NCBI GenBank assembly: GCA_021234155.1
Contig: JAJEKV010000020.1
Span: 6,244,563 to 6,308,562 of the forward strand
Direction of reading: 5' to 3'
DNA length: 64,000 bases
Source: Isoetes taiwanensis
Lineage: Eukaryota; Streptophyta; Lycopodiopsida; Isoetales; Isoetaceae
A program made the translations under genes and the position numbers. Each line of letters begins with the position of its first letter. Position 1 is the first letter of the stretch. Below the pieces are notes generated by a model, which saw only the letters and a program-made list of their open reading frames with translations, was not told the origin of the DNA and did no database searches. Positions 54,336 to 64,000 of the stretch are shown here, in pieces.

Positions 54336-55183
54336 GAGATCGAAGTCAACGACTCCGGATCATTGACAATATCTAGTGGCGGTTCACGTCGCGAGGAGGA
54401 CACTGCACTTCCCAAAGACAATCAAGAGCAAGACATCAAGGGCAAGCAAGAAAGGACTGAAAAATAATGATCCCAAGATATGGATCCCGATGAACCGGAA
54501 ATATGGTCGAGCCAAACTCAAAGCGGGATCCGGTGGTCCCACCAAGCTTGTAATATTTGACGCCAATGGAGTATTAGCTGCGTGTATACCACGATAAAGA
54601 CGTCCCTGAGCTTAACACCTCGCAGATCCCGACGAAAACGGAGCATAAAATCGTGTATCCGAGGCCTAGAGCAAAGGAAATTGTTGAATGGTGCCTGGAA
54701 CGGGGATTCGAAGTGACTATATGGTCTTGTATGACAAAGAAAAATATTGTCAATGTTCTTGGTGTTCTCGGCCTTCCAGTTTTGAAGTTCAAGTTTGTTT
54801 GGGGAAACGAAAGGGTCGAGCATGTGTCAGACCTCGATCCAGCCATCACAAAGGGGAAGCATATTATGGTGAAAAGGCTGGACAGGGTTTATGAACAATT
54901 CCCGGACTTTGGCAAACACAACAAGCTGATCATAGACGACTCCGCCTACAAGTGCTATCATAACTCGCAAAATACAATCATTGCTAGACTTATCGACCAG
55001 AAGAGTATGAGACGGATAGGTGGTTGTCTTTCGGACTTTGTCCTGTCTTGGCGGAATCCCTCTTTGCCATTCTTGTGGCCGATGTGATTAAGGAACTATC
55101 CGAGCCTCAAGGAACCCGATCCAGAGAGCAGCGCGATCATGAAAGCTATGGACGACAAATATTTTGGTGATCAAGAAGAGTGA
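54336..55183 (+). pseudogene. FCP1/NLI-type HAD phosphatase domain exon, frame-broken
   Basis: After the acceptor CATTTCAG (54335) a linker reads IEVNDSGSLTISSGGSRREE. From about 54430 another frame gives WIPMNRKYGRAKLKAGSGGP and TKLVIFDANGVLA, the HAD motif I (plant members have DLNGxL). A one-base shift near 54580 continues as RVYHDKDVPELN, KIVYPRPRAKEIVEWCLERG, FEVTIWSCMTKKNIVNVLGV (motif II region), FKFVWGNERVEHV and HNKLIIDDSAYKCYHNSQN (motif IV DD). This is the FCP1-like/NLI-interacting phosphatase family, which dephosphorylates nuclear targets such as the RNA polymerase II tail. Motif I reads DANG, keeping the nucleophile Asp but lacking the general acid Asp. The several frame changes suggest decay. 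Confidence 0.7.
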
Positions 55184-55267
55184 CCTCTGCTTTCAGATAG
55201 TCAAATTGTGTGAATATTGTAAAGAAACGTGAAGAAATATACTATATTTTGTAATGAATATACTTGT

Positions 55268-55580
55268 ATATTGAGTTTTCGCTGGCTTTCTCGACTCGCG
55301 AGTCCAGAAAGGCATGCTTGTCCTGTTGATGAAACCATTTGTATGTTTGTTTGTGTGAATGGATGCAGCCATAATCTATTATGATAATGGTTATACATTG
55401 GGTTTCCTGGGCCTTTCTCGACTCGCGAGTCGAGAAAGGCACTGCTTATCTCGTTGACGAAACCATTTATAGGCTTCCTTGTGTGATTGGATGCAACCAT
55501 ATTCTAATGAGAATGGTTGTACTTTGACTTTTTCGGGCCTTTCTCGACTCGCGAGTCGAGAAAGACACTACTTCCCACGT
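55268..55580 (+). repeat. Three tandem units (about 126 bp) with palindrome copies 8-10
   Basis: Each unit has GCCTTTCTCGACTCGCGAG followed by the second half-site, then GAAACCATTT and TGTGAATGGATGCAGCCAT-type sequence. Palindromes: 55288-55309 (one mismatch, TCCAG), 55415-55436 (perfect) and 55541-55562 (perfect). Located in the intron before the last exon. Confidence 0.92.
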
Positions 55581-55698
55581 GATTGGATGCAGTTATATAG
55601 AATGAATGTTCTCTATTGTAATTTGATTTCACCATTCTTTTCTTCGTTTTGACTAATGGCACCGTAATTGTTAATCATAGACTCTCCTTGCTCCAGGT

Positions 55699-56121
55699 GG
55701 TTCAGGCACAGATCCGACACCAGCACAGATCCCGTTCAGGCATCACAGAGACCGCTCCAGGCGGCACAGATCCCGCTCAAGGCGGAAGAGATACCGTTCT
55801 GGCACAGATCCCGCTCACGCTACACTCTTGCCCGACCTTTGGGATAAGGTTGCTCGTGAATGCAGACGCCATGCACACCCTCGGGACAAAGAAGACGCGA
55901 AGAAATTTCATGAAGTCCACGAAGCTCAAAGCATCTTGCAAGCATTGCATAACATCCACGGAGGTTGGGGATGGAGCATATTCGATGAAAAGCTGCGGGA
56001 GGAGAGTGGAGAAGTTGGGTGGACAGGTCAGCCGGTGGCTCCAGAGGCACCTCCACGTGAGGCATTCCACACTCTTCAGGTTGCCCCCAAGGCTTACAGT
56101 CGGCGTGAAGAAGCGCCATAA
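55699..56121 (+). CDS. Methylase-like locus: last exon
   Basis: Starts after TTGCTCCAG (55698). The first 120 bp repeat GGCACAGATCCCGCTC-like units, encoding Arg/Ser/His-rich sequence; then DLWDKVARECRRHAHPRDKE, KKFHEVHEAQSILQALHNI, HGGWGWSIFDEKLREESGE and a Pro/Ala-rich end to TAA at 56119-56121. The GWGWSIFDEKLR stretch looks conserved but I do not know its family. The exon lies in the position expected for the C-terminus, with polyadenylation-like AATAAA at about 56231. Confidence 0.5.
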   Translation, partial: GSGTDPTPAQIPFRHHRDRSRRHRSRSRRKRYRSGTDPAHATLLPDLWDKVARECRRHAHPRDKEDAKKFHEVHEAQSILQALHNIHGGWGWSIFDEKLREESGEVGWTGQPVAPEAPPREAFHTLQVAPKAYSRREEAP

Positions 56122-56290
56122 GTTAATCCCCTAAGGTGGACCACCTACCACGATGATGTAACTGTAGTGACAGCAAGACTGCCATGGTCTCTGCGTCCGA
56201 TGTAAAATACATTGTACCTATTCAATTTATTAATAAAAATTCTTTTTCAACTAGAGCTTTGGTTTCAATCTTTAATGAATTTTCTTTGTT

Positions 56291-57435
56291 TTAGTTGCAT
56301 TGTTCTTGTTCTCGACTCGCTATCCAGGGAAAACTGGAAGAAAGCTTGGATGCACAATAACAGACAAAAATTCGAATTAAGGATAGTTTTCGGGTCGGGG
56401 TGCTCCTTTTCGTGTAAATTAACAGGGTTCCGAAAAAAAGTGGGAATGGAATGAGTCCCACTTTAATTAAATACGACTTGTCACATGTTGTCTTGTTTCC
56501 TTCTGCTGTACTGTCAGGATTACTTTCCACATCTGTATCTGACTCAGCAGTTAAACTTTCCTTATCCTTATATCCATACTGAGCACACTCATTTTCCACT
56601 TGTGACTCAGAAAGCTGGAGAGCTATCTTTTCAGAAATGGGACTATTTAAATGTGAAATTTCAGGAGAGGTAGGTAGAGATAAGTTAATAAGGGGAAGGC
56701 GTGGGGGCAACATGATATCATTTGAGGGAGGAGGACAAGATATGGGAGCTGTGCTAGTAGAGGGAATTGCAAGCGGAGGTCGAGAAATGTGAGCAGATCT
56801 TGGCTCTTCAGTATCTGCATAAGTCTCACAATTTGTGTCAGACAAAATTTTGAATCTATTGCTGCAGCTTACCTTATCTGTGAAGTTGACATTACTGGTT
56901 GCAAAGTTTGTGCTACTTTGATAGCCATTGTTATTTTCCTGAGCACCTATTTTTTTGAAGGTTAAATCTTCCAAAGAAGTTTCCATACTCATCTTATTTT
57001 CCATAATTAAAGACTTCTCACTCTTTCTTGATTGGGGATTAATCTGAGAAGGATTAATCTTAATCCCATGAGGAATATTATTAGGAAATTCCTTAACAAC
57101 TTTAGATGTTGCCTTATTATTAGAGACAACATTGACCTTAGAATCTGCAAGAATGTTATTCAAGGTCTTGTGCAAATCAAAATACATAGGAGATTTCCCC
57201 TTGGTCATCATTCTGTTATGATTGTCTTCAATATGGCTGTTTTCAATAAAAAATTGGCAGTTCGAGAATTTGCACATTCCACCAAAAGATAAGGGTAACT
57301 AAGCCAGTAAATTGAGTTGACAATGACACCTTTGTGAAGTTTGAGGATATGATCCCAGAGCTTGTCAATTTTGATCCCGACTTTGTCCACACATCGGCGG
57401 GTCCTTGGTCTGTTAGTTGGCCCTTTTTCAGTCAT
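56291..57435 (-). pseudogene. LINE ORF1-like remnant
   Basis: A 328-codon minus-strand frame (57277-56291) and the overlapping frame to 57435 read GPTNRPRTRRCVDKVGIKI, YLLVECANSRTANFLLKTAI, MMTKGKSPMYFDLHKTL, then a long low-complexity Ser/Pro-rich region with SNRFKILSDT and PPLAIPSTSTAPISCPPP. This is the style of plant LINE ORF1 proteins, where a nucleic-acid-binding region is followed by a SNRF(x)xL segment and a disordered tail. No RT follows. The N-terminal part is separated by the LTR fragment at 57520-57775 (see 57776-58057). Confidence 0.45.
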
Positions 57436-57519
57436 TTAGATAATTATAGGAGTTTTTCTAGCTATGCATCATACACCTCATGTGGATCCAGCTTTCTCAA
57501 GCGTAGAACACATAATGAG

Positions 57520-57775
57520 AGAGTCAGCATGCCAGCCTTTGGTGGGAGCAATCTCTACGTACCCCATCGGAACTGGGGAGATGCAACCCAGGAGTAGCCC
57601 CTCTGGCTATGCATCCGGCGGGCTACAGTCAAGTCCCAAGACCTTTCAACCTACTCTGCAAAGTGTGCACAGGAGGGGCGGATGGAGCGGACTACCCAAT
57701 TGCCATGTTCCTATGCCAGCCACTCCACTGTTATTGCACTCGGTCTGTTTGACCTCTTGAGACCCAAGCTTGTCA
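57520..57775 (+). repeat. Fragment of the Ty3/gypsy LTR
   Basis: Matches 4176-4435 of the intact LTR (GTCAGCATGCCAGCCT.. CCCCATCGGAACTGGGGAGATG.. GGCGGGCTACAGTCAAGTCCC). It separates two minus-strand ORF1-like pieces, so it may have landed inside that element. Confidence 0.8.
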
Positions 57776-58057
57776 GTATATTATAACAGCAGTAGAAGAA
57801 AGGGAGCTAATTCTTGACGCAATTAGAGGAGAATCGAGTTTAATACCTCTAAACAGTTGAACATTTGGTTGAGTTCGAATTTGCAGATTATTAAACTCTT
57901 CTGATAACTGCTGATCTGTGAGAACAGGTTGGCCTGACCTTTGAATTCCATAAGGAATGGGAACCCCTTCAGTATTGAGAACAGGAACTATGCCATTGAG
58001 ACCGGGATCTTTCGAGAGATTGTCCCAAGTTGGAACATCCGAGGAGAAATGATGCAT
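57776..58057 (-). pseudogene. Possible N-terminal piece of the same ORF1-like remnant
   Basis: A 94-codon minus-strand frame (MHHFSSDVPTWDNLSKDPGL.. SGQPVLTDQQLSEEFNNLQI) ends at the LTR fragment. The sequence is protein-like but not recognised; association with 56291-57435 is inferred from strand and position. Confidence 0.3.
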
Positions 58058-58799
58058 GCTTTGAAAACAAAGTTCAAGTCAGCAAAATCACCAAATTTAA
58101 AGACTCTAGAAGGATTTTAGTGATAAAAACTTAACTGGGAAAGAAGATCAGATCGTTCAACTGGAGGGAGGAGCATATAAAATGAGGGAAATTGTGTTTA
58201 GGTCTTTTGAAATTTTAAACAATTTGAGACATAATGAAAAAGTCCAGGATGAAACAACAGAAGGACAAAAACAGAGAAAGGAAAGCGCAAACGCAGACAA
58301 GAAAGAGAAGAGGGAAGATCCTAAGGCAAAGACATTCAAATTCAGCAAGGAAGGATTGAGAATTAAAGATTTTATCCGAAAGCATACCCATCCATAGCAA
58401 TTGCAGACACAAAGTAACAGATCTAGCCTTCGGATTCCCCCAAAAACTTCTCATTGTAGAATTTAACTGTAATTCTGTGCTCGAGGTTTTCTCTAAATAC
58501 TCTGAAGATACCTGTAGCAGCAATATCCTTATGGCCAACAAACTCTTCCAACCGCACATGTAAAGTGGAATTATAGATGGAGAATGACTTTGATTTGGAA
58601 CTTCTCGAAGCACATTGACACAAGCGCATTGCAACTTGTGCTTTCTTTAATGTGTAGCTGCTACAGGCGGTATTATTGTTTGTTTGAAGTGTAAACATAT
58701 GTTGTCGTATGTGCAAGTGTTTGTATAGAGTTTATTGTTGCTGATTGTTTTTGAGGACCACTTTGGTTCATCTGTTTGCAAAACAATATATGATATGAC
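58058..58799. other. Unassigned DNA with two competing short ORFs
   Basis: A plus-strand 71-codon Lys/Glu-rich ORF (58182-58397) and minus-strand ORFs (58634-58215, 58716-58423 with RLEEFVGHKDIAATGIFRVF) overlap. The latter could extend the ORF1-like remnant. No firm call. Confidence 0.3.
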
Positions 58800-58802
58800 T
58801 TA

Positions 58803-58988
58803 GGGTGCTTTCCTATGGGCAGAAAACCTCCAGGTTTCCTGAAGGTCTGGTCTGCTATTCCCATGTTTCCATGAGCTAAGAACGAGAGTGGCTGAGGTTA
58901 AGAACCTCATTTGAAAAGTAATCTGGACAATTACTTTTGGACTTGGGTCTGACCTCATCCAGGTCCGACCGTCCATGGGAAAGCACCC
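58803..58988. mobile_element. Harbinger-like MITE (186 bp, TTA duplication)
   Basis: Terminal inverted repeats start GGGTGCTTTCC(T/C)ATGG at both ends. TTA flanks both sides (58800-58802 and 58989-58991), the TWA target duplication of PIF/Harbinger elements. No coding. Confidence 0.82.
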
Positions 58989-58991
58989 TTA

Positions 58992-60254
58992 TATGTGATT
59001 TGTTGCATTGGTTGCAAAATCATATGATGGGCTATTTGACCCATCAAGAATTTCAATCAACGACTATTTGACAGGGAAAATAACGTTTGACCCATCACGA
59101 ATTTCAACATTTGAACTGGCAGTGGAGAGTGTGCGAGATGGAATATATTAAAGATTATTATGAAACTGGATGCCAATATTGCTTTGCTATTTGTTGTGTA
59201 TATTCTATTTAGTAACGATGTGAGATATGAGAAAATGTATTCCCTCTCTTGTGAACCCCGCAACTTGTGCATTTTCCTCTCTCTTCTTCTTCTACATAAT
59301 GCCGATGCTCAAAATTGTCCCTGAATCTATTTGGAGACCCCACAAGGCCATTGCATAAAGGTGTTGCATTCTTGCAAGGAGGTCAAAGCATAACAATTTG
59401 TTTACATGTTGCTTAAAGTCGAAGACTAAGTTTAGGAAGCAAGGAAATACATTGAAATGATATGACTACCAGCAATTATAGAAGGGGGGAGCCATGTGGC
59501 TTCTAGTTTTCATGTGGCTGGTGAAATCAGGCAAGACGTGAAGCTTGAATATATGAGCTTGCTTATAACTAAAATGAGGTAGGCAAGGCCTACCTTAGAT
59601 TTGATGCAGTCTGTGCTTTGAACGCTCAACTACATAATTTAGCCTAACACAAAGCTGTGAAATCACAGTTTACTGGCCGCACAGCCAGGTTGGTTTTAAC
59701 CATCTCGTTAACAGCCAGGTTGGTTTTAACCATCTGTTTATAGCCATTTGGCTATAAACAGCCCCTTAAGGATAACCCTGATCAACGTTGAAAGGATTGT
59801 GCAAATAGGTGATAAAGAAATTTCCAAGGCAACCTTAGTAAGTCAACTTAATGTTAATCCTTGGCTCTCAAAGGATAGGTTGACTAGGGTATGAAGTCAA
59901 ATTTATAGTGTAGAAGCGAAGAAGAAGAAGATAGATGCTTCAACTTTGTTAGGAATTTGATCTGATTGTGCTGTATATTTTGAAATTGAAGACGCAACTA
60001 AAAAGACGAAACATGTGTCATGGTATAATGAGCACAACGAACACATGGTCTTCTTATGGCTTATCAGATCTGCAATTGATTGCACTTGAATCTATCATAT
60101 CCATTGCTTGTGTAACATATCATCCAGAGGTGGTAGGTATATATTAAATAACGATGACAAATATTAGTTTGAAAAGTTTTTGATTGGCCAGCAAGAAGAT
60201 TTGTACTATGCGTCTTAATATATTTGATTATCGCGTGCATTTAATCCACACATT
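58992..60254. other. Intergenic DNA
   Basis: ACAGCCAGGTTGGTTTTAACC occurs twice in tandem (59690-59732), followed by a hairpin with 12-bp arms (CTGTTTATAGCC..GGCTATAAACAG, 59735-59762). Nothing else is recognised. Confidence 0.5.
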
Positions 60255-61605
60255 CTGATTAGTATTCCTTTTTAATGTATGAAATAAAGAAAAGACTAAG
60301 ATCACGTGAAGACATGTATAATTCCATCAGAAAGTATCTGCTGTACATAATTGTTCTCAAAGTAATACATGTTATATTTTTTGAATGGAAAATATGCTAT
60401 ATGATGGAAGGATAAAATAAGAGTTATTGTCTCGGACAAAAAGATCTTCTACCACATAAAGCAGATGGTTGGGAATATTGTGCGATCTCCTACTCCAATT
60501 TCTGATTTTGACTGGCTGCTGAATAGGTCAGTGCCATTTATGATTTTCTCAATCAACAGGCAAATTTGGCTAAATCAACATCTTATTTGGAATCTTGATT
60601 TAGAGGTCTCAAAATCTCTGAATGCTAATGTGGAATTCCTATTCTTCTAAGAAGATTCCTTCTTCATTGCAGAAGAGCATAGCGAACAAGCACAGAATAG
60701 TAAGAGAGTTCCAAGTAAGGGACAATGTTTGGCTAAAAATAAAGGTCAAACAAGCGAAGCTCAGCATCGACAATTCTAAGAAGCTTGCTCTAAGGTGGAC
60801 TGGACATTTAAAATAGTCAAAAGAGTAGGTAACCAATGCTACAAATTGGATTTACCAGCAACTTGAAAATCCACAAAGTTTTCCATATAAGTCTTCTAAA
60901 GAGGCACACTCCTAATCTAGAGGAAGTATTGGACACTCCAGCATTACTAGAAATAATTGACGAACAACTTGAAAGTGTTCCGAAAGTCTTTCTTGACAGA
61001 TCTTACAAAAAACAAGGTCACAATTTCTCCAATACCTAGTCAAATGGAAGCACTTGCATGTGGAAGATGCGATGTGGGTACTACAATCAGATCACAAGAA
61101 GCAGTAGCCACAGTATATGAAGCAAGGCAAGGGACAGCTCGTCACTGAAAAAGTTGACACCGAACCGATAGGTGAGTGGAAGATAGATTAATGTCTACTC
61201 TACGATGGGACAAAAGTAGACAAGTATGAGAGATAAGAGGTGATATAGGATCATGCATGATAGGAAAGCACCTCTAGTCTATGGCCATTATGAGGAAGAA
61301 GTCATCCTTCATGCCAATGGTGACGAAATGTGTAGGCATTAGAAATCATATCAGGCATGATAGGACGCTTGTCTCCATGGCCACGATGGAGGAAGCATCC
61401 TCTTCCTACACCGGGACATAATGCTTGCATTCATTTAGTTAATTAATTGTAATTAAATGGGTGGTTCCCTAATAACCATCTTCACATAAAATAAATATGC
61501 CAACGCAGTGTGAACCTACAGGCCAATAGAACGACAAAACGACAGGAGGGTTGCACTGCGAGCACTTGTAACGCATAGGCTGGCACAACATTCTACAAGC
61601 GAGGA
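60255..61605 (+). pseudogene. Decayed Ty3/gypsy 3' part (integrase tail, chromodomain remnant, 3' untranslated region)
   Basis: 60258-60660 parallels 27828-28830 without the Helitron and the poly(A) insert. 60660-61150 encodes [20 protein letters not shown], then out of frame IHKVFHISLLKRHTPNLEEVL and LDRSYKKQ, and a frame-broken chromodomain. 61195-61605 is the family's untranslated tail, nearly identical to 38815-39222. Together with the LTR at 61846 it is a 3' end of a second chromovirus copy whose upstream part is lost or replaced. Confidence 0.82.
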
Positions 61606-61845
61606 AGAAGCATTGAAATATTTATAAATGCTTAAACTTTAATGACATGTCTAAAGCAGGGCATTAATTGATTGCCTTGCTATAATTTTGTAAAACTTTA
61701 ATATTGAAATGATAAGAATTTAATTGTCACCTTAATATAATTCTTATATTTGCATGCATTAAACGAGTCTGGCAGGGATCATGTAGGTTTTCAAGTTGGG
61801 GAGGCTCGCGATGCTACAAATAGCATCAACTCAAGGTGGGAAAAA

Positions 61846-63355
61846 TCTGATATTCTAGCATAATATATAGTGTGAATACGTATATTATGCTACCACGTCA
61901 CTAGTACATGCCAACCCTAATGACATATACACGACAACCGTATAGGATTAGAGTACAACCAATAGAGCTATTATAGTACAGGTCCCCATTAACCCATTGC
62001 CACGTGGCACAACCTAAGTAATCTTTTAGATCCCAAACCTAAAAGCATCATGTTAAAAAGAGCCTGGAACCCTAAAAGTGTCCAGAGCTCGCATTTCCCA
62101 AGTGCAAGACCCATTCTGACCTGCCAGCGCCGCTGCCCATGAAGCTTGCTTTTCCGAGCAGATCGCCAAGACTTGACCATCTCGAACCATCCCGACAGCA
62201 TGGACGTCGTCAGAGGACTTGGAGCAAGCTAAGGATCTGGTATGTGGTTGATCTATTATGCAATGCCAGCTTTCTGACCAGCATTAAGCCGAGAGTTTGC
62301 ATCCTTTCTTAGGCTTAGAAGATCTCTAGATCCCTAGATCTCAGCCTCTAATGAATGAACCTAACTACGTATGTTTAGAGTAGATAGATTAGAACTTTAC
62401 TCTGTTATCTCAGTAAATTGGATGATATTGTATTGCTCTGTGCAAACCTCTTGTGTATTCGGAAGGGGGGTAGAGACCCAGAGCCCTTGTAGCTGATGTT
62501 CCTAGATAGCCTCATTAGTACCCAATAATTGCGGCATGTGATAGGAGCCCCCTTGGCTGTGGGTGGCAGGGTTAGACTGGCGAAGGCTTGTCTGTCTACA
62601 GTTGATCCCTCTGGTGCGTAGTGACGGCCGGGTAACGTTGTGGGCTAGGCCTAATAGCTTGTCACTGAGTGTGGGCAAGGTATAGGCTCGACACCTCCTA
62701 GGTGATGCGTCGCCTCAGTGGGGTTCAAGGCATAGATGAGCAATGGCTCTTTAGCTTGCCTATAGTTGGCATGGACCTTCTGGAGGGGAGTGATTTCCTC
62801 CTACCTCATCGGGATTGGGGAGATGCAACCCAGGAGTAGTCCCTCTGACTATGCACCCGGCAGGCTACGGTCACATCCCCAATACTTTTCAGCCTATCTG
62901 CAAAGTATATATAGGAGGGGCGGATGGAGTGGACTACCCAATGGCCATGTTCTTATGCTAGCCAAATCCATCTGCCATTAATTCTGTCTACATTGACTTC
63001 TATAGATCCAAGCCATCAGTCGATCTCCATGAGTCTAGGCCTTGGGTAGGATTTCCCTTCTCTATTGATGCTATTGATGTTGTTGTTCAGATGTTATATC
63101 ATGGTGAGCCACCCTTCGAGGTGGATATGTAGTGTATGTGATGCCATGCGCTTATGTTTTATGCGCTTCCACAGCTAGGTAGATCATGAGGGAGACGGGA
63201 CGAATGACACATCTATTCTTCTCCATAGGGTTCTTGCTCACCATCAAGAGCCCGATGATAGGTAGAGGCCTCGTGTTAGTGGGCTTGCATTGACAGGAGG
63301 GATGAACTCCAGTTTTGTACATGTGGGACATTGTATACGAGCAGAGGACGTCACA
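61846..63355 (+). repeat. Second, diverged Ty3/gypsy LTR (about 1510 bp)
   Basis: Preceded by a PPT-like CAAGGTGGGAAAAA as at 3121. The start is mutated (TCTGATATTC instead of TGTGACGTTC); the end ACGTCACA is preserved. Shared blocks with 3135-4747 include GGAAGGGGGGTAGAG, TGGGGAGATGCAACCCAGGAGTAG and CAGGAGGGATGAACTCC..GTATACGAG. No ORF. Confidence 0.85.
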
Positions 63356-63495
63356 CCTCCTGCCCCACCTACCCGCTTGTCCTGCCCGCCCCACTGCACC
63401 ACTTTTGTCTTGCCGCCCACCGCCTGCTTTGCCCTTCTTCCTTCCGTCAGTCGTGTCGTGCTTGCTTGCTGCCTGTACAAACCTCCCCATCTATG

Positions 63496-63712
<217 letters not shown>

Positions 63713-64000
63713 ATTCCTTGTTTGCCAGTGGGCTGCAACCGGGTGGGACAAACAAGGAATCCAAAGCTTACCCTGATACACTAAGGGTGCAGTTACGGAG
63801 ATTGTTCCATGCCCTTGAGGAGTGTGTTGGGGTTATGAAATGGTAAGAAGAACATTTTGTGGAAAAAGAACAGACACTTAGAGCTCATATGGACCTAGCT
63901 AGGGGCATACTTATATGAGAACTCCATAGGATCTACAACCTGCAATGAAGGCACACAAGTGCACTAAATTTCAATTGTACATATAAAATCATAATAAAAA
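63713..64000. other. Unassigned DNA at the window edge
   Basis: No gene or element recognised in the last 290 bases. Confidence 0.4.

Overview
The window looks like part of a repeat-rich land-plant nuclear genome. The evidence is chromodomain Ty3/gypsy and Ty1/copia elements, Helitron ends, MITEs, spliced genes with GT..AG introns, a plant GH5 glucan 1,3-beta-glucosidase-type sequence, a TIR-like/HeLo-like kinase and a DUF7869 gene. The last three would suit a seed-free plant (fern or bryophyte), but that is inference and the species cannot be named from the sequence.

Layout. 1-4.75 kb: 3' part of a Ty3/gypsy chromovirus (pol, long untranslated tail, LTR bounded by TGTGACGT..ACGTCACA). 4.75-12.8 kb: AT-rich spacer with two G-rich minisatellites, a decayed minus-strand transposase-like gene and a tRNA-derived SINE-like piece. 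12.83-20.25 kb: a structurally complete minus-strand copia element (two LTRs, 5-bp duplication ACAAT, PBS, PPT). A plus-strand LINE has inserted into it, and a 237-bp retroposed piece has inserted into the LINE. 20.3-31 kb: a kynurenine-aminotransferase-like processed pseudogene, Helitron 3' ends, gypsy remnants and large dispersed repeats.

31.6-36.2 kb holds the most striking locus. Minus-strand exons join, with matching splice phase, a TIR-like domain, a HeLo/DUF1221-like helical domain with a protein kinase, and the start of a GH5 glucan 1,3-beta-glucosidase-type protein (N-terminal signature, fascin-like domain, start of the barrel). The GH5 part carries one apparent frameshift and stops before the catalytic glutamates. 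It therefore reads as an integrated, enzymatically dead sensor or decoy, or as a decaying fusion.

36.3-47 kb: MITEs, gypsy fragments, Helitron ends, a DUF7869 gene with frame breaks, a ~300-bp degenerate tandem array, and a DUF8039-like minus-strand piece. 47.5-56.1 kb: a plus-strand multi-exon locus for an acidic, lysine-rich protein whose main exon resembles a degenerate DNA N-methylase fold. It is followed by an FCP1/NLI-type HAD phosphatase domain and a terminal exon. The introns of this locus carry ten copies of a CpG-rich palindrome (core CTCGACTCGCGAGTCGAG) and an inserted, internally deleted copia element that itself carries a MITE. 56.2-64 kb: a LINE ORF1-like remnant, a gypsy LTR piece, a Harbinger-like MITE, a second decayed gypsy 3' end with LTR, and a CTAT microsatellite.

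Many coding remnants have single-base frame breaks. Most are ordinary transposon decay, but some lie in homopolymers and could be assembly errors.
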